A stretch of 64,000 nt of DNA from Streptomyces sp. NBC_00306 (GCF_036169555.1 NZ_CP108032.1:930001-994000), one strand, 5' to 3'; shown: positions 50,114 to 59,102, numbered from the stretch's first letter. Notes: generated by a model not told the origin, from the sequence alone. Translations and numbers: made by a program.

Positions 50114-51181
50114 GTGGCCGATACCGACCGCCCCTCGCACACGCCCGTGCGCACGCGAGGTCCCGAGCCCCGCTACGGGAATCGTCCCACCATGAAGGAC
50201 GTCGCCGCACGTGCCGGAGTCGGTCTGAAGACGGTCTCCCGCGTGGTCAACGGCGAGGCCGGTGTGACACCCGACACGGAACGCCGGGTGCAGGAGGCGA
50301 TCGAGTTCCTCGGCTTCCGCCGCAACGACAGCGCGCGGGTGCTGCGCAAGGGGCGCACCGCCTCGATCGGGCTGGTGCTGGAGGATCTGGCCGACCCCTT
50401 CTACGGTCCGCTGAGCCGCGCGGTCGAGGAGGTCGCCCGCGCCCATGGCGCGCTGCTCATCAACGGCTCCAGCGCCGAGGACCCCGACCGCGAGCAGGAG
50501 CTGGTGCTCGCGCTGTGCGCGCGCCGGGTCGACGGTCTGATCGTGATCCCCGCCGGGCACGACCACCGCTATCTGGAGCCGGAGATCAAGGCCGGTATCG
50601 CCACGGTGTTCGTGGACCGGCCGGCCGGTCAGATCGACGCGGACGTGGTGCTCTCCGACAGCTTCGGCGGCTCCCGGGCCGGCGTCGCCCATCTGATCGC
50701 GCACGGCCACCGCCGTATCGGCTTCATCGGCGACCAGCCGCGGATCCACACCGCTGTCGAGCGACTGCGCGGCTACCGCGCGGCGATGGAGGACGCCGGG
50801 CTCGACGTCGACGACTCGTGGGTGTCGCTCGGTTCCACGGCTCCCGAGCGGGTCCGCTCGGCCGTCACCGGGATGCTGTCCGGGCCGGAGCCGGTCACCG
50901 CGCTGTTCGCGGGCAACAACCGGGTGACCGTCACCGCCGTACGGGTGCTGGCGGAGCGGGAGCAGCAGGTGGCCCTGGTGGGCTTCGACGACATCGAGCT
51001 GGCGGATCTGCTCGGGATCACGGTGATAGCCCAGAACGCGGCGTCACTGGGACGCACCGCCGCGGAGCGGCTGTTCCGCCGCCTCGACGGCGCGGACGAC
51101 GAGCCGACCCAGGTCGCCCTGGAGACGGTGCTCATCCCGCGCGGGTCCGGCGAGATCCCGCCGCCCGCGGGCGACCGCTAG
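50114..51181 (+). CDS. LacI family transcriptional repressor
   Basis: Protein of 355 aa from a GTG at 50114. An N-terminal extension of 27 residues precedes the LacI helix-turn-helix TMKDVAARAGVGLKTVSRVV and hinge helix FRRNDSARVLRKGRT. The periplasmic-binding-protein-like core has GLVLEDLADPFYGPLSRAVE, HLIAHGHRRIGFIGD and LFAGNNRVTVTAV, then FDDIELADLLGITVI. The family represses sugar uptake and catabolism genes and is released by the sugar. The palindrome at 50041 between it and the ROK kinase is the probable binding site; target genes are likely the alpha-galactoside operons. Confidence 0.92.
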   Translation: MADTDRPSHTPVRTRGPEPRYGNRPTMKDVAARAGVGLKTVSRVVNGEAGVTPDTERRVQEAIEFLGFRRNDSARVLRKGRTASIGLVLEDLADPFYGPLSRAVEEVARAHGALLINGSSAEDPDREQELVLALCARRVDGLIVIPAGHDHRYLEPEIKAGIATVFVDRPAGQIDADVVLSDSFGGSRAGVAHLIAHGHRRIGFIGDQPRIHTAVERLRGYRAAMEDAGLDVDDSWVSLGSTAPERVRSAVTGMLSGPEPVTALFAGNNRVTVTAVRVLAEREQQVALVGFDDIELADLLGITVIAQNAASLGRTAAERLFRRLDGADDEPTQVALETVLIPRGSGEIPPPAGDR

Positions 51182-51227
51182 GGACCGCCGTCCGCCGTCC
51201 CGCCCTGCCCGAGCCGCTCGCCCGGCG

Positions 51228-53009
51228 TCAGCAGACCGGCAGGCCGGGCACCGGCTCGTCGTTGTGGCCGCCCTGGATGTTGACGTCGTTGACGAAGACT
51301 CCGGTGTTGCCGCTGTCGTCGTCGGTCCTGGCCCACCAGACGTTGGTCCACTGCCCGTGGGACTCACGACGGCCCAGGTTCTGCTGGCAGTAGAAGTAGT
51401 TGGTGCCCGCCTTCAGCACCCCCTTCTCGGTGCCGGACGCCGTGTACGAGGTGGCCGTGCGCCACACCTTGCAGTTGTACTTGCCGCCGCCGATCGCATG
51501 GCAGACGGGCGCGGGGTCGGGGTCGGAGCCGCCGCCCGTCGTCGCACCGCCATCGGTCGCGCTGCCGGATCCGCCGCCGCCTGAGGTGTCCGATCCACCG
51601 CCGGTGGTGTCGCCGGCTCCCGCGCCGCCGCCCTTGCCGGACGAGCCGCCCGTGGACTCGCCCGCACCGTTCGTTCCGGCGGCCGGCGGCTTGGCGGACT
51701 TCGACGGAGAGATGCCGGCGTCCGGCTCGGAGGTCCCGGGGCTCGGGCTCTTCTTCCCGGGTGCGACCTCGTTGCCCGCTTCCGACGCACCGCCCGCGCT
51801 CTTGGACGGTGACGTGCCTTCGCCGCCCGCCCGTTCGCCGGTCGAGGAGCCGTCGCGGTCGACGAGGGCGTACGTCACGCCTCCGCCCGCGAGCAGGACG
51901 GCGACGACACCCGCGGCGATGAGCATCATCCGGCCGCGGCCGCGGGACGTCCGTGCCGGCCGGGAACCCTGCGAGGCGACCGGCGACGTGACGGCGGGGG
52001 CGGCCGGTGCCGGTTCCGGTGCTGCCGGTTCGGCGGCTGCCGGGCCGAATCCCTCGGGACGGTGAGGTGCCGCGTTGAGCACGGTCGGCACCCGGGTGGC
52101 CGGCTCCTGCGGGCCGGGCGCCGGAGGTCCCAGCGGGGCGGTGGAGGCGGCAGCGGTGTCGGCGGCGGCCCCGGCCAGCAGCCGGGCCGCGGTCTCCGCG
52201 TCGGGGCGCTGAGCGGGGTCCTTGTGCAGCAGTTGCCGGAGCACGGGGCCCAGCGCGCCGGCCCGCTTCGGCTCTGGCAGCGGTTCCACCACGATGGCGT
52301 TGAGCGTCGACCAGGTGGAGGTGCGCCGGAACGGGGCCGCGCCCTCGACCGCCGCGTACAGCGTGGCGCCCAGTGCCCAGATGTCGGAGGCGGGCCCGGG
52401 CGCCTGACCCTGGGCCCGCTCGGGCGCCAAGTAGTCGAGCGAACCGACCAGTTCGCCACTGCGGGTCAGATGGGTGGTGGAGCCGTCGCCGGGGTCGTCC
52501 ATCGCGGCTATGCCGAAGTCGGTGAGCACGACGCGGCTGTCGCCCCCGGCGGACCCGCCCCGGTCCAGCAGGACGTTGCCGGGTTTGACGTCCCGGTGGA
52601 GCACGCCGACACGGTGGGCGGCGCCGAGGGCCTCCATGACCTTGGCCCCGATACGGGCGGCCTCGCGCGGGTCCAGCACGCCCTCGCCGCGCAGCACGTC
52701 GTCGAGGGACGGGCCGTCGATGAGCTCCATGACGATGACCGGGCGCCCGTCGTGCTCGGTGACGTCGTGCACGGCGATGACGGAGGGATGGCGTACGCGG
52801 GCGGCGGCCCGCGCTTCGCGCTGCATCCTGATCCGCAGGTCGTCCAGTTCGGGACCGGACGAGTCGGAGTACGTCCGCAGTTCCTTGACGGCGACCTCGC
52901 GGCCGAGCACCTCGTCGACGGCGCGCCAGACAACTCCCATGCCACCGCGGCCCAGTTGTTCGATCACCCGGTAGCGGCCGGCCAGCCGCTCGTTCTCCCC
53001 CGACGTCAC
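51228..53009 (-). CDS. Membrane-anchored Ser/Thr protein kinase (PknB type)
   Basis: Protein of 593 aa from a GTG at 53009. The kinase domain (about 10-275) is complete: glycine loop LGRGGMGVV, Lys42 in VAVKEL, catalytic HRD (138-140), DFG (164-166) and LAPERAQ. A Pro/Ala-rich juxtamembrane part leads to one membrane helix (about 362-382), then a long Gly/Ser/Thr-rich linker and a C-terminal extracellular domain with four Cys (VCHAIGGGKYNCKVW, YFYCQQNLGRRES, PGLPVC). There are no PASTA repeats. The extracellular domain could sense an envelope or external signal. It is close to lacI on the opposite strand but no functional link is evident. Confidence 0.92.
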   Translation of the reverse strand: MTSGENERLAGRYRVIEQLGRGGMGVVWRAVDEVLGREVAVKELRTYSDSSGPELDDLRIRMQREARAAARVRHPSVIAVHDVTEHDGRPVIVMELIDGPSLDDVLRGEGVLDPREAARIGAKVMEALGAAHRVGVLHRDVKPGNVLLDRGGSAGGDSRVVLTDFGIAAMDDPGDGSTTHLTRSGELVGSLDYLAPERAQGQAPGPASDIWALGATLYAAVEGAAPFRRTSTWSTLNAIVVEPLPEPKRAGALGPVLRQLLHKDPAQRPDAETAARLLAGAAADTAAASTAPLGPPAPGPQEPATRVPTVLNAAPHRPEGFGPAAAEPAAPEPAPAAPAVTSPVASQGSRPARTSRGRGRMMLIAAGVVAVLLAGGGVTYALVDRDGSSTGERAGGEGTSPSKSAGGASEAGNEVAPGKKSPSPGTSEPDAGISPSKSAKPPAAGTNGAGESTGGSSGKGGGAGAGDTTGGGSDTSGGGGSGSATDGGATTGGGSDPDPAPVCHAIGGGKYNCKVWRTATSYTASGTEKGVLKAGTNYFYCQQNLGRRESHGQWTNVWWARTDDDSGNTGVFVNDVNIQGGHNDEPVPGLPVC

Positions 53010-53026
53010 CGCTGCCCCGTTCCTGT

Positions 53027-53065
53027 TGCGTGTGTGTGCGCATTCCGCCTGCGCGTGCGCGCGCG
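53027..53065. other. Alternating purine-pyrimidine tracts upstream of the kinase gene
   Basis: Two 16-nt perfect purine-pyrimidine alternations (53027-53042, with a GTGTGTG core, and 53050-53065, with GCGCGCG) lie just upstream of the kinase GTG. Such tracts can adopt left-handed DNA under supercoiling and are also prone to slippage. Confidence 0.5.
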
Positions 53066-53122
53066 TTCCAGGTACAGACTAGGCGGAGCAGCAGGGGCAG
53101 CAGTGACGGGAGTTGGCCACCG

Positions 53123-54412
53123 TTACTGGGCTGTGGCGGTGAGATCCCCTCGCCGCGGAGCCGCGAAGCTGTCGAGACCCGCACGGGTCAGACCGGTGAG
53201 GCCGGCCACCTCGGCGGTGTCCAGCGCCCCGCAGTCGATGCCGCGCAGCAGGTAGGAGCTGAGCGCCTTGGCGGTGGCCGGCTCGTCCATGACATCGCCG
53301 CCCGCGTGGTTGGCGTAGGCGGCGAGGCGGGCGGCCGCCTGCTCGAAGCCCTCGCGGTAGAAGGCGAACACCGCGGCGTAGCGGGTCGGAAGATGGCCGG
53401 GATGCATGTCCCAGCCCTGGTAGTAGGCGCGCGCCAGGGCCCGTCGGGTCAGTCCGTAGTGCAGCCGCCAGGCGTCGTGCACCTGCCCGGTGGGACCGAC
53501 GGGGAGCACATTGGTGGAGCCGTCCGAGACGCGTACCCCGGTGCCGGCGGCCGCGACCTGCATGACGGCCTTGGCGTGGTCGGCGGCGGGGTGGTCGCTC
53601 GCCTGGTAGGCGGCGCTGACGCCCAGGCAGGCGCTGTAGTCGAAGGTGCCGTAGTGCAGCCCGGTGGCGCGGCCCTCGGCGGCGTCGATCATGCGGGCGA
53701 CCGCGGCGGTGCCGTCGGCGGCGAGGATGGACTGGCTGGTCTCGATCTGGATCTCGAAGCCGATCCGGCCGGCGTCGAGTCCGCGCGCCTTCTCGAACTC
53801 CTCCAGCAGCCGGACCATCGCGGTGACCTGCTCGGCGTAGGTGACCTTGGGAAGGGTCAGGACGAGCCCGTCGGGCAGGCCGCCGTGCTCCATCAGGCCG
53901 GTGAGGAAGATGTCGAGCGTGCGGATGCCCCGGTCGCGTACGGGCGCCTCCATGCACTTCATACGGATGCCCATGTACGGCGCGGCCGTTCCCTGCTCGT
54001 AGGCCTCGGTCACCAGACGGGCGGCCCTCGCCGCGTCGGCGTCCTCGCCCTGTCCGCTGTAGCCGTCCTCGAAGTCGATGCGCAGGTCCTCGATGGGCTC
54101 GCGCTCCAGCTTGGCCCGTACACGCTGGTACACGGGCTCGGCCAGTTCGTCCGAGAGTCCGAGGACGGCGGCGAGGGAGGCGGCGTCGGGTGCGTGCTCG
54201 TCGAGTGCGGCGAGCGCCTGGTCGCCCCAGGAGCGGATGGTGCCGGCGGCGAAGACGTCACCCGGTACGTAGACGGTGTGGACGGGCTGGCGGGTGCCGG
54301 GGTCTCCCGGGTATCGGCGGGCGAGCTCCGCGTCCACCGGTGCGAGGGAGGCGCTGATGCCCTCGCTGACCGCGCCGGCGAGGCTCGTTGCCACCTTCTC
54401 CTGCTGACCCAT
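53123..54412 (-). CDS. DUF6986 family protein (aldolase/citrate lyase-like fold)
   Basis: Protein of 429 aa starting at ATG 54412 with AGGAGGG 8 nt upstream. It follows an HpcH/HpaI-like TIM-barrel pattern: EDLRIDFEDGYSGQGEDADA with acidic metal-binding candidates, LVLTLPKVTYAEQVTAMVRL, IGFEIQIETSQSI and GLHYGTFDYSACLGV. The family is common in Streptomyces, and I recall members near purine or allantoin breakdown genes; none are seen here. The enzymatic reaction is not known. A 15-bp palindrome lies upstream of the start. Confidence 0.7.
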   Translation of the reverse strand: MGQQEKVATSLAGAVSEGISASLAPVDAELARRYPGDPGTRQPVHTVYVPGDVFAAGTIRSWGDQALAALDEHAPDAASLAAVLGLSDELAEPVYQRVRAKLEREPIEDLRIDFEDGYSGQGEDADAARAARLVTEAYEQGTAAPYMGIRMKCMEAPVRDRGIRTLDIFLTGLMEHGGLPDGLVLTLPKVTYAEQVTAMVRLLEEFEKARGLDAGRIGFEIQIETSQSILAADGTAAVARMIDAAEGRATGLHYGTFDYSACLGVSAAYQASDHPAADHAKAVMQVAAAGTGVRVSDGSTNVLPVGPTGQVHDAWRLHYGLTRRALARAYYQGWDMHPGHLPTRYAAVFAFYREGFEQAAARLAAYANHAGGDVMDEPATAKALSSYLLRGIDCGALDTAEVAGLTGLTRAGLDSFAAPRRGDLTATAQ

Positions 54413-54428
54413 CCCACACCCTCCTGTT

Positions 54429-54443
54429 TTCCGCTGCACGGAA
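54429..54443. promoter_or_regulatory. TTCCG-CTGCA-CGGAA palindrome
   Basis: Perfect 5-bp arms with a 5-nt spacer, 17 bp upstream of the DUF6986-like gene, overlapping its probable promoter or leader. The form recalls IclR-family operators such as those of allantoin regulators; the regulator is not in the window. Confidence 0.5.
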
Positions 54444-54505
54444 TCAACAATCCGCATAGTGAAGTTAATAGGCGGTCGCGACCTGCGTCAATGGTCCCCC
54501 GAACG

Positions 54506-54548
54506 CGGCCGGGGCCGCACGGTGGCAATCACCGTGCGGCCCCGGCCG
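54506..54548 (-). terminator. Terminator of the ETF operon, 19-bp perfect stem
   Basis: The 19-nt arms (54506-54524 and 54530-54548) pair without a mismatch around GCAAT. It is the longest perfect hairpin I found in the window and lies 17 bp after the ETF alpha stop. Confidence 0.92.
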
Positions 54549-54564
54549 TTCAGAGCGGTGCGGG

Positions 54565-55539
54565 TCAGCCCTTGCGGGTCTTGACCTGTTCGGTCAGCTG
54601 GGGGACGACCTCGAAGAGGTCGCCGACCACGCCGTAGTCGACGAGGTCGAAGATCGGGGCCTCGGCGTCCTTGTTGACGGCGACGATGGTCTTCGACGTC
54701 TGCATACCGGCGCGGTGCTGGATCGCACCGGAGATGCCGGAGGCGATGTACAGCTGCGGCGAGACGGACTTGCCGGTCTGGCCGACCTGGTTGGAGTGCG
54801 GGTACCAGCCGGCGTCGACGGCGGCGCGGGAGGCGCCGACGGCCGCGCCGAGCGAGTCGGCGAGCGCCTCGATGACGGCGAAGTTCTCGGCGCCGTTGAC
54901 GCCGCGGCCGCCGGAGACCACGATCGCGGCCTCGGTCAGCTCGGGGCGGCCGGTGGACTCACGCGGGGTGCGCGAGACGACCTTGGTGCCGGTCGCGGCC
55001 TCGGAGAAGGAGACCGTGAGGGCCTCGACCCTGCCGGCGGCGGGCGCGGCCTCGACGGGGGCCGAGTTCGGCTTGACCGTGATGACCGGGGTGCCCTTGC
55101 TGATCCGGGACTTGGTCGTGTAGGACGCCGCGAACGCGGACTGCGTGGCGACGGGGCCGTCGTCGCCGGCCTCCAGGTCGACGGCGTCGGTGATGATGCC
55201 GGAGCCGATACGGACCGCGAGACGGGCCGCGATCTCCTTGCCCTCGGCGGAGGACGGTACGAGCACGGCGGCCAGGGAGCCCCCGGCGGACGCCGCCTCG
55301 TACGCGGCCTGGAGCGCGTCCACCTTCGGCACGACGAGGTAGTCGGCGAACTCGGGAGCGTCGGCGGTCAGCACCTTGACCGCGCCGTGCTCGGCCAGCG
55401 CGGCGGCGGTGGACTCGGCACCCGCGCCGAGCGCGACGGCGACCGGGTCGCCGATGCGGCGGGCCAGCGTCAGCAGCTCCAGGGTGGGCTTGCGGACGGC
55501 ACCGTCCAGGTGGTCGACATAGACGAGAACTTCAGTCAT
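54565..55539 (-). CDS. etfA: Electron transfer flavoprotein subunit alpha
   Basis: Protein of 324 aa starting at ATG 55539, 55 bp after the beta subunit gene. The C-terminal FAD domain is typical: SGGRGVNGAENFAVIEAL, then GASRAAVDAGWYPHSNQVGQ, TGKSVSPQLYIASGISGAIQ and the final NKDAEAPIFDLVDYGVVGDL. The N-terminal domain matches ETF alpha. With EtfB it carries electrons from acyl-CoA and other dehydrogenases to the respiratory chain through ETF-quinone oxidoreductase. The strong terminator that follows marks the end of the two-gene operon. The symbol fixB is equivalent. Confidence 0.96.
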   Translation of the reverse strand: MTEVLVYVDHLDGAVRKPTLELLTLARRIGDPVAVALGAGAESTAAALAEHGAVKVLTADAPEFADYLVVPKVDALQAAYEAASAGGSLAAVLVPSSAEGKEIAARLAVRIGSGIITDAVDLEAGDDGPVATQSAFAASYTTKSRISKGTPVITVKPNSAPVEAAPAAGRVEALTVSFSEAATGTKVVSRTPRESTGRPELTEAAIVVSGGRGVNGAENFAVIEALADSLGAAVGASRAAVDAGWYPHSNQVGQTGKSVSPQLYIASGISGAIQHRAGMQTSKTIVAVNKDAEAPIFDLVDYGVVGDLFEVVPQLTEQVKTRKG

Positions 55540-55594
55540 GGGACTTCAATCTCCTGCGAATGCGAAAGAGCTGGGGGCGGAGAGGCGCTCGGCC

Positions 55595-56380
55595 TCAGAT
55601 GAACTTCTGGCTCGCGAGGAACTCCGCGAGCTGCTTGCCGCCCTCGCCCTCGTCCTTGACGATCGTGCCCGCGGTGCGCGCCGGGCGCTCCGTGGCCGAG
55701 TCGACCTTGGTCCAGGAGCCTTCGAGACCGACCTCGGCGGCGTCGATCTCCAGGTCCTCGAGGTCCAGGGACTCCACCGGCTTCTTCTTCGCCGCCATGA
55801 TGCCCTTGAACGACGGGTAACGCGCCTCGCCCGACTGGTCGGTGACCGACACCAGCGCCGGGAGGGAGGCCTCCAGCTGCTCGGACGCCGAGTCGCCGTC
55901 ACGGCGGCCCTTGACGGTGCCGTCCTCGACCGAGACCTCGGAGAGCAGCGTGACCTGGGGAACGCCCAGACGCTCGGCGAGGATCGCCGGGAGCACGCCC
56001 ATGGTGCCGTCCGTGGACGCCATGCCGCAGATGACCAGGTCGTAACCGGTCTTCTCGATCGCCTTCGCCAGCACCAGCGAGGTGCCCACGACGTCGGAAC
56101 CGTGCAGATCGTCGTCCTCGACGTGAACGGCCTTGTCGGCGCCCATCGACAGCGCCTTGCGCAGCGCGTCCTTGGCGTCATCGGGGCCGACGGTCAGCAC
56201 GGTGATCTCCGCGTCGTCCGCCTCGTCGGCGATCTGCAGCGCCTGCTCGACCGCGTACTCGTCCAGCTCCGACAGCAGACCGTCCACGTCGTCACGGTCG
56301 ACGGTCAGGTCATCGGCGAAGTGCCGGTCGCCGGTGGCGTCGGGCACGTACTTCACACAGACAACGATCCTCAAGCTCAC
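55595..56380 (-). CDS. etfB: Electron transfer flavoprotein subunit beta
   Basis: Protein of 261 aa from a GTG at 56380 with GGAG 9 nt upstream. Characteristic parts are LRIVVCVKYVPDATGDRHFA at the start, VGPDDAKDALRKALSMGADK, then DLVICGMASTDGTMGVLPAI and the AMP-binding region near TLLSEVSVEDG. ETF beta binds AMP structurally and forms the heterodimer with the alpha subunit, whose gene follows. It lies 217 bp from the flavin reductase gene upstream on the same strand, so it probably has its own promoter. The symbol fixA is equivalent. Confidence 0.96.
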   Translation of the reverse strand: MSLRIVVCVKYVPDATGDRHFADDLTVDRDDVDGLLSELDEYAVEQALQIADEADDAEITVLTVGPDDAKDALRKALSMGADKAVHVEDDDLHGSDVVGTSLVLAKAIEKTGYDLVICGMASTDGTMGVLPAILAERLGVPQVTLLSEVSVEDGTVKGRRDGDSASEQLEASLPALVSVTDQSGEARYPSFKGIMAAKKKPVESLDLEDLEIDAAEVGLEGSWTKVDSATERPARTAGTIVKDEGEGGKQLAEFLASQKFI

Positions 56381-56597
56381 GCCGGCTCTCCTACTACATC
56401 GGTCATTTCTGTGGGGTCCCCGGCGCCGTGGGCCAGGGGCCTGCCTTATGCAGGCAGCATAGGCGCCTGAAGGCGGGGTTTCCGGTCGGGGCGACCGGTG
56501 CCCTGAGCGAAATATTACTCACCAGTACATCCCTCATGTACCCCGTGAGCAAGCGCTTGGAACTGTGACGTTGCCAACGCTGCGTAACCGGGAACTC

Positions 56598-57104
56598 TCA
56601 GTCCCGCAGGGCGTTGAAGCGGCCTTGGTGATAGACGAGAGGGCCGGCCGTTCCCGTCGAATCCCCCGCCACCACCTGGGCGATGACGAGGTGGTGGTCC
56701 GCGGCCGGGACGCGCGCGACGACCCGGCAGACCATCCAGGCGGGCACGTCGCCGATGATGGGCACGTTCTCCGGGCCGTTGCGCCAACGGGTGGGCGCGG
56801 CGAAGCGGTCCGCTCCGCTGCGGGCGAAGGTGGCGGCCAGCTCCTGCTGGTGCTCGCCGAGGATGTGGACACCGACGTGCTCCGCCCGGGCTATCACGGG
56901 CCAGCTGGAGGACGCCGTCCCGACCCCGAAGGAGATCAGCGGCGGGTCGGCGGAGACCGAGCTGAGGGAGGTGGCGGTGAAACCGACGGGCTTCTCGTCC
57001 TGCGCGGTGATCACCGACACACCGGCGGCGTGCCGGCGGAAGACGGCGCGCAGCAGCTCGGGCGAGGCCACTCGGGGAGTACCGAGTTCAGGCGTAGCGG
57101 TCAT
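56598..57104 (-). CDS. Flavin reductase-like FMN-binding protein
   Basis: Protein of 168 aa starting at ATG 57104. The split-barrel flavin reductase pattern is clear: LLRAVFRRHAAGVSVITAQD, VGFTATSLSSVSADPPLISF, then HVGVHILGEHQQELAATFAR and DHHLVIAQVVAG. These proteins reduce FMN or FAD with NAD(P)H for a two-component monooxygenase, or bind flavin for other uses. No monooxygenase is adjacent, so the partner is unknown. It is upstream of the ETF genes on the same strand but is separated by more than 200 bp. Confidence 0.92.
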   Translation of the reverse strand: MTATPELGTPRVASPELLRAVFRRHAAGVSVITAQDEKPVGFTATSLSSVSADPPLISFGVGTASSSWPVIARAEHVGVHILGEHQQELAATFARSGADRFAAPTRWRNGPENVPIIGDVPAWMVCRVVARVPAADHHLVIAQVVAGDSTGTAGPLVYHQGRFNALRD

Positions 57105-57217
57105 GGAGTGCGGGCCGGCCCACGGAGGGAAGCTTCTTCGGACACAGCGTCAGCCTGGCGATGCGTGGCACGTGCAGTCAAGTGCTGCCCAGAAGGTGCG
57201 AGACGGATCACGGTGCG

Positions 57218-57631
57218 TCACACCGCCCGGCCGAGCGCGTTGATCACATCCGCCTTACGGGGCTGACCGGCGGCGCGGGTGACGATGTGTCCGGTGGAGT
57301 CGAGCACCAGGACGGTCGGTGTCTTGAGGATGCCGAGTTCGCGGACGAGCGTCAGCCGTTCCTCCGCGTCGATCTCGACATGGGTCACGCCGTCGATCAT
57401 GCCCGCCACATCCGCGAGGGTGCGCCGCGTGGCCCGGCACGGCTGGCAGAAGGCACTGGAGAACTGCACGAGCGTCGCCCGTCGCCCCAGCTCCGCCCCC
57501 AGATCGGCCGGGCTCAGCCTCTTCCCCGCATCCCGACCGCGCACCTTCAGCCTCCCGCCGTTCTTCCTGTGCCACACCCCGAACACGCTCGCCGCCGCGA
57601 GCACCAGCGCGCACACCACAAGTCCGCTCAT
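57218..57631 (-). CDS. Membrane-anchored thioredoxin-like protein
   Basis: Protein of 137 aa starting at ATG 57631 with GGAG 6 nt upstream (a TTG at 57637 is too close). An N-terminal membrane helix (about 3-20) precedes a thioredoxin fold: TLVQFSSAFCQPCRATRRTL with the redox pair Cys62 and Cys65, HVEIDAEERLTLVRELGILK, and the cis-Pro in TPTVLVLDSTG. The catalytic pair is CQPC rather than CGPC. It would act at the outer face or be anchored facing in; topology cannot be settled. It is divergent from the DUF4395 gene, a pairing I recall in other actinomycetes. Confidence 0.87.
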   Translation of the reverse strand: MSGLVVCALVLAAASVFGVWHRKNGGRLKVRGRDAGKRLSPADLGAELGRRATLVQFSSAFCQPCRATRRTLADVAGMIDGVTHVEIDAEERLTLVRELGILKTPTVLVLDSTGHIVTRAAGQPRKADVINALGRAV

Positions 57632-57707
57632 CCTCAACTCCAGCGTTCACAGGACTGCAAAGATTCCCACCGCTCCAGGGCCCGCGCGGTGCGTGATCCT
57701 GAACAGC

Positions 57708-58124
57708 ATGGACATCGACGTCAGGGGCCCGCGCTTCGGGGCCGCCGTCACCACGGCCGTACTCGCCGTCGTACTGATCACCGGAAGCGGCGGCCTGCTC
57801 GCCTGGCAGGCCCTGTGCTTCGCGGCGGGCGCGCTGCTGGGAGTGCAGCGCTCGCCGTACGGATGGCTCTTCCGCACCGCCGTCAGGCCGAGGCTCGGTC
57901 CGCCGGCGGAGCTGGAGCCGTCGGCGGCCCCGCAGTTCGCCCAGGGGGTCGGGCTCGCCTTCGCGCTCCTCGGGCTGATCGGCTACTTCGCCGGACCCGC
58001 GTGGCTGGGCGTCGCGGCGACCGCCTGCGCTCTCGCCGCCGCCTTCCTCAACGCCGCCTTCGGCTACTGCCTCGGCTGCGAGATGTACCTGCTTCTCCGG
58101 CGGGTGACGCCGAGGCGTCCATAA
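57708..58124 (+). CDS. DUF4395 family membrane protein
   Basis: Protein of 138 aa starting at ATG 57708. Four membrane helices with the family signature: VRGPRFGAAVTTAVLAVVLI at the start, GVQRSPYGWLFRTAVRPRLG in the middle and FLNAAFGYCLGCEMYLLLRR near the end. Cys121 and Cys124 form a CxxC in a membrane helix, so electron or thiol exchange with the divergent thioredoxin is plausible (inference). The function of DUF4395 is not established. Intergenic distance to the thioredoxin start is only 76 bp, which suggests shared regulation. Confidence 0.87.
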   Translation: MDIDVRGPRFGAAVTTAVLAVVLITGSGGLLAWQALCFAAGALLGVQRSPYGWLFRTAVRPRLGPPAELEPSAAPQFAQGVGLAFALLGLIGYFAGPAWLGVAATACALAAAFLNAAFGYCLGCEMYLLLRRVTPRRP

Positions 58125-58284
58125 TGTGACGGGAAGGACGTGACAAGAATCTCGCCGACCTCCGCCACCAGGACTGGCCAGCACGCCGCCCATGGGGCAC
58201 GATCGGCGCAATGCCGAAAACCTACGGCTGCGTAACTTCCGCCGGGAGAACCCTCCCCGGGCACAACAGAAGGGCCCTCTCCAG

Positions 58285-59007
58285 ATGGCAGAGCTCGTCT
58301 ATCGGCCGGTCATCGGCGCCGCTCGCACCATGTTCAAGGCGCTGGACCTGAAGATCGACACTCAGGGTTCGGAGAACATCCCGCGTACCGGCGGTGCTGT
58401 GCTCGTCAGCAACCACATCAGCTACCTGGACTTCATCTTCACCGGCCTCGCCGCGCTGCCGCAGAAGCGGCTCGTGCGCTTCATGGCGAAGGACTCCGTC
58501 TTCCGGCACAAGATCTCCGGCCCGCTGATGCGCGGCATGAAGCACATCCCGGTGGACCGCACGCAGGGTGAGGCCGCCTACGCGCACGCCCTCGACTCAC
58601 TGCGGTCGGGCGAGATCATCGGCGTCTTCCCCGAGGCCACCATCTCGCAGTCGTTCACGCTGAAGTCGTTCAAGTCCGGTGCCGCCCGGCTGGCGCAGGA
58701 GGCGGGCGTACCGCTCATCCCCATGGCGCTGTGGGGCACGCAGCGGGTGTGGACCAAGGGCCGCCCGCGCAACTTCCGCCGCAGCCACATCCCGGTCACG
58801 ATCCGGGTGGGCGAGCCGGTCGAGGCGCCCACCGACCAGTACGCGGGTGCGATCACCCGCCGGCTGCGCGAGCGCGTGCAGGAGCTCCTCGAAGCGGCTC
58901 AGCGCGCCTATCCCGTGCGCCCCAAGGACGCGTCCGACACCTGGTGGGTGCCCGCGCACCTCGGGGGCACGGCGCCGACTCCGGCCGAGGTCCGCGAAGC
59001 CGGCTGA
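58285..59007 (+). CDS. 1-acyl-sn-glycerol-3-phosphate acyltransferase (PlsC family)
   Basis: Protein of 240 aa starting at ATG 58285 with AGAAGGG about 13 nt upstream. The catalytic motif is N43-H44-x4-D49 in VSNHISYLDF; the acyl-acceptor motifs GPLMRGMKHIPVDR, then GVFPEATISQSF and VPLIPMALWG are all present. The family adds the second acyl chain to lysophosphatidic acid at the membrane inner face; many streptomycete paralogs exist. A longer frame from 58192 has no conserved sequence. It is followed by the convergent B3/B4 gene. Confidence 0.9.
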   Translation: MAELVYRPVIGAARTMFKALDLKIDTQGSENIPRTGGAVLVSNHISYLDFIFTGLAALPQKRLVRFMAKDSVFRHKISGPLMRGMKHIPVDRTQGEAAYAHALDSLRSGEIIGVFPEATISQSFTLKSFKSGAARLAQEAGVPLIPMALWGTQRVWTKGRPRNFRRSHIPVTIRVGEPVEAPTDQYAGAITRRLRERVQELLEAAQRAYPVRPKDASDTWWVPAHLGGTAPTPAEVREAG

Positions 59008-59102
59008 AACGTCACGCCCGTCGGCGGGCTCGTCCCCCGGCGGGCGGGTCCGTCGGCGCGTACACCCGCCAAGCGCGGCACCGCCGTCCGTGCGCCCGCT
59101 CG

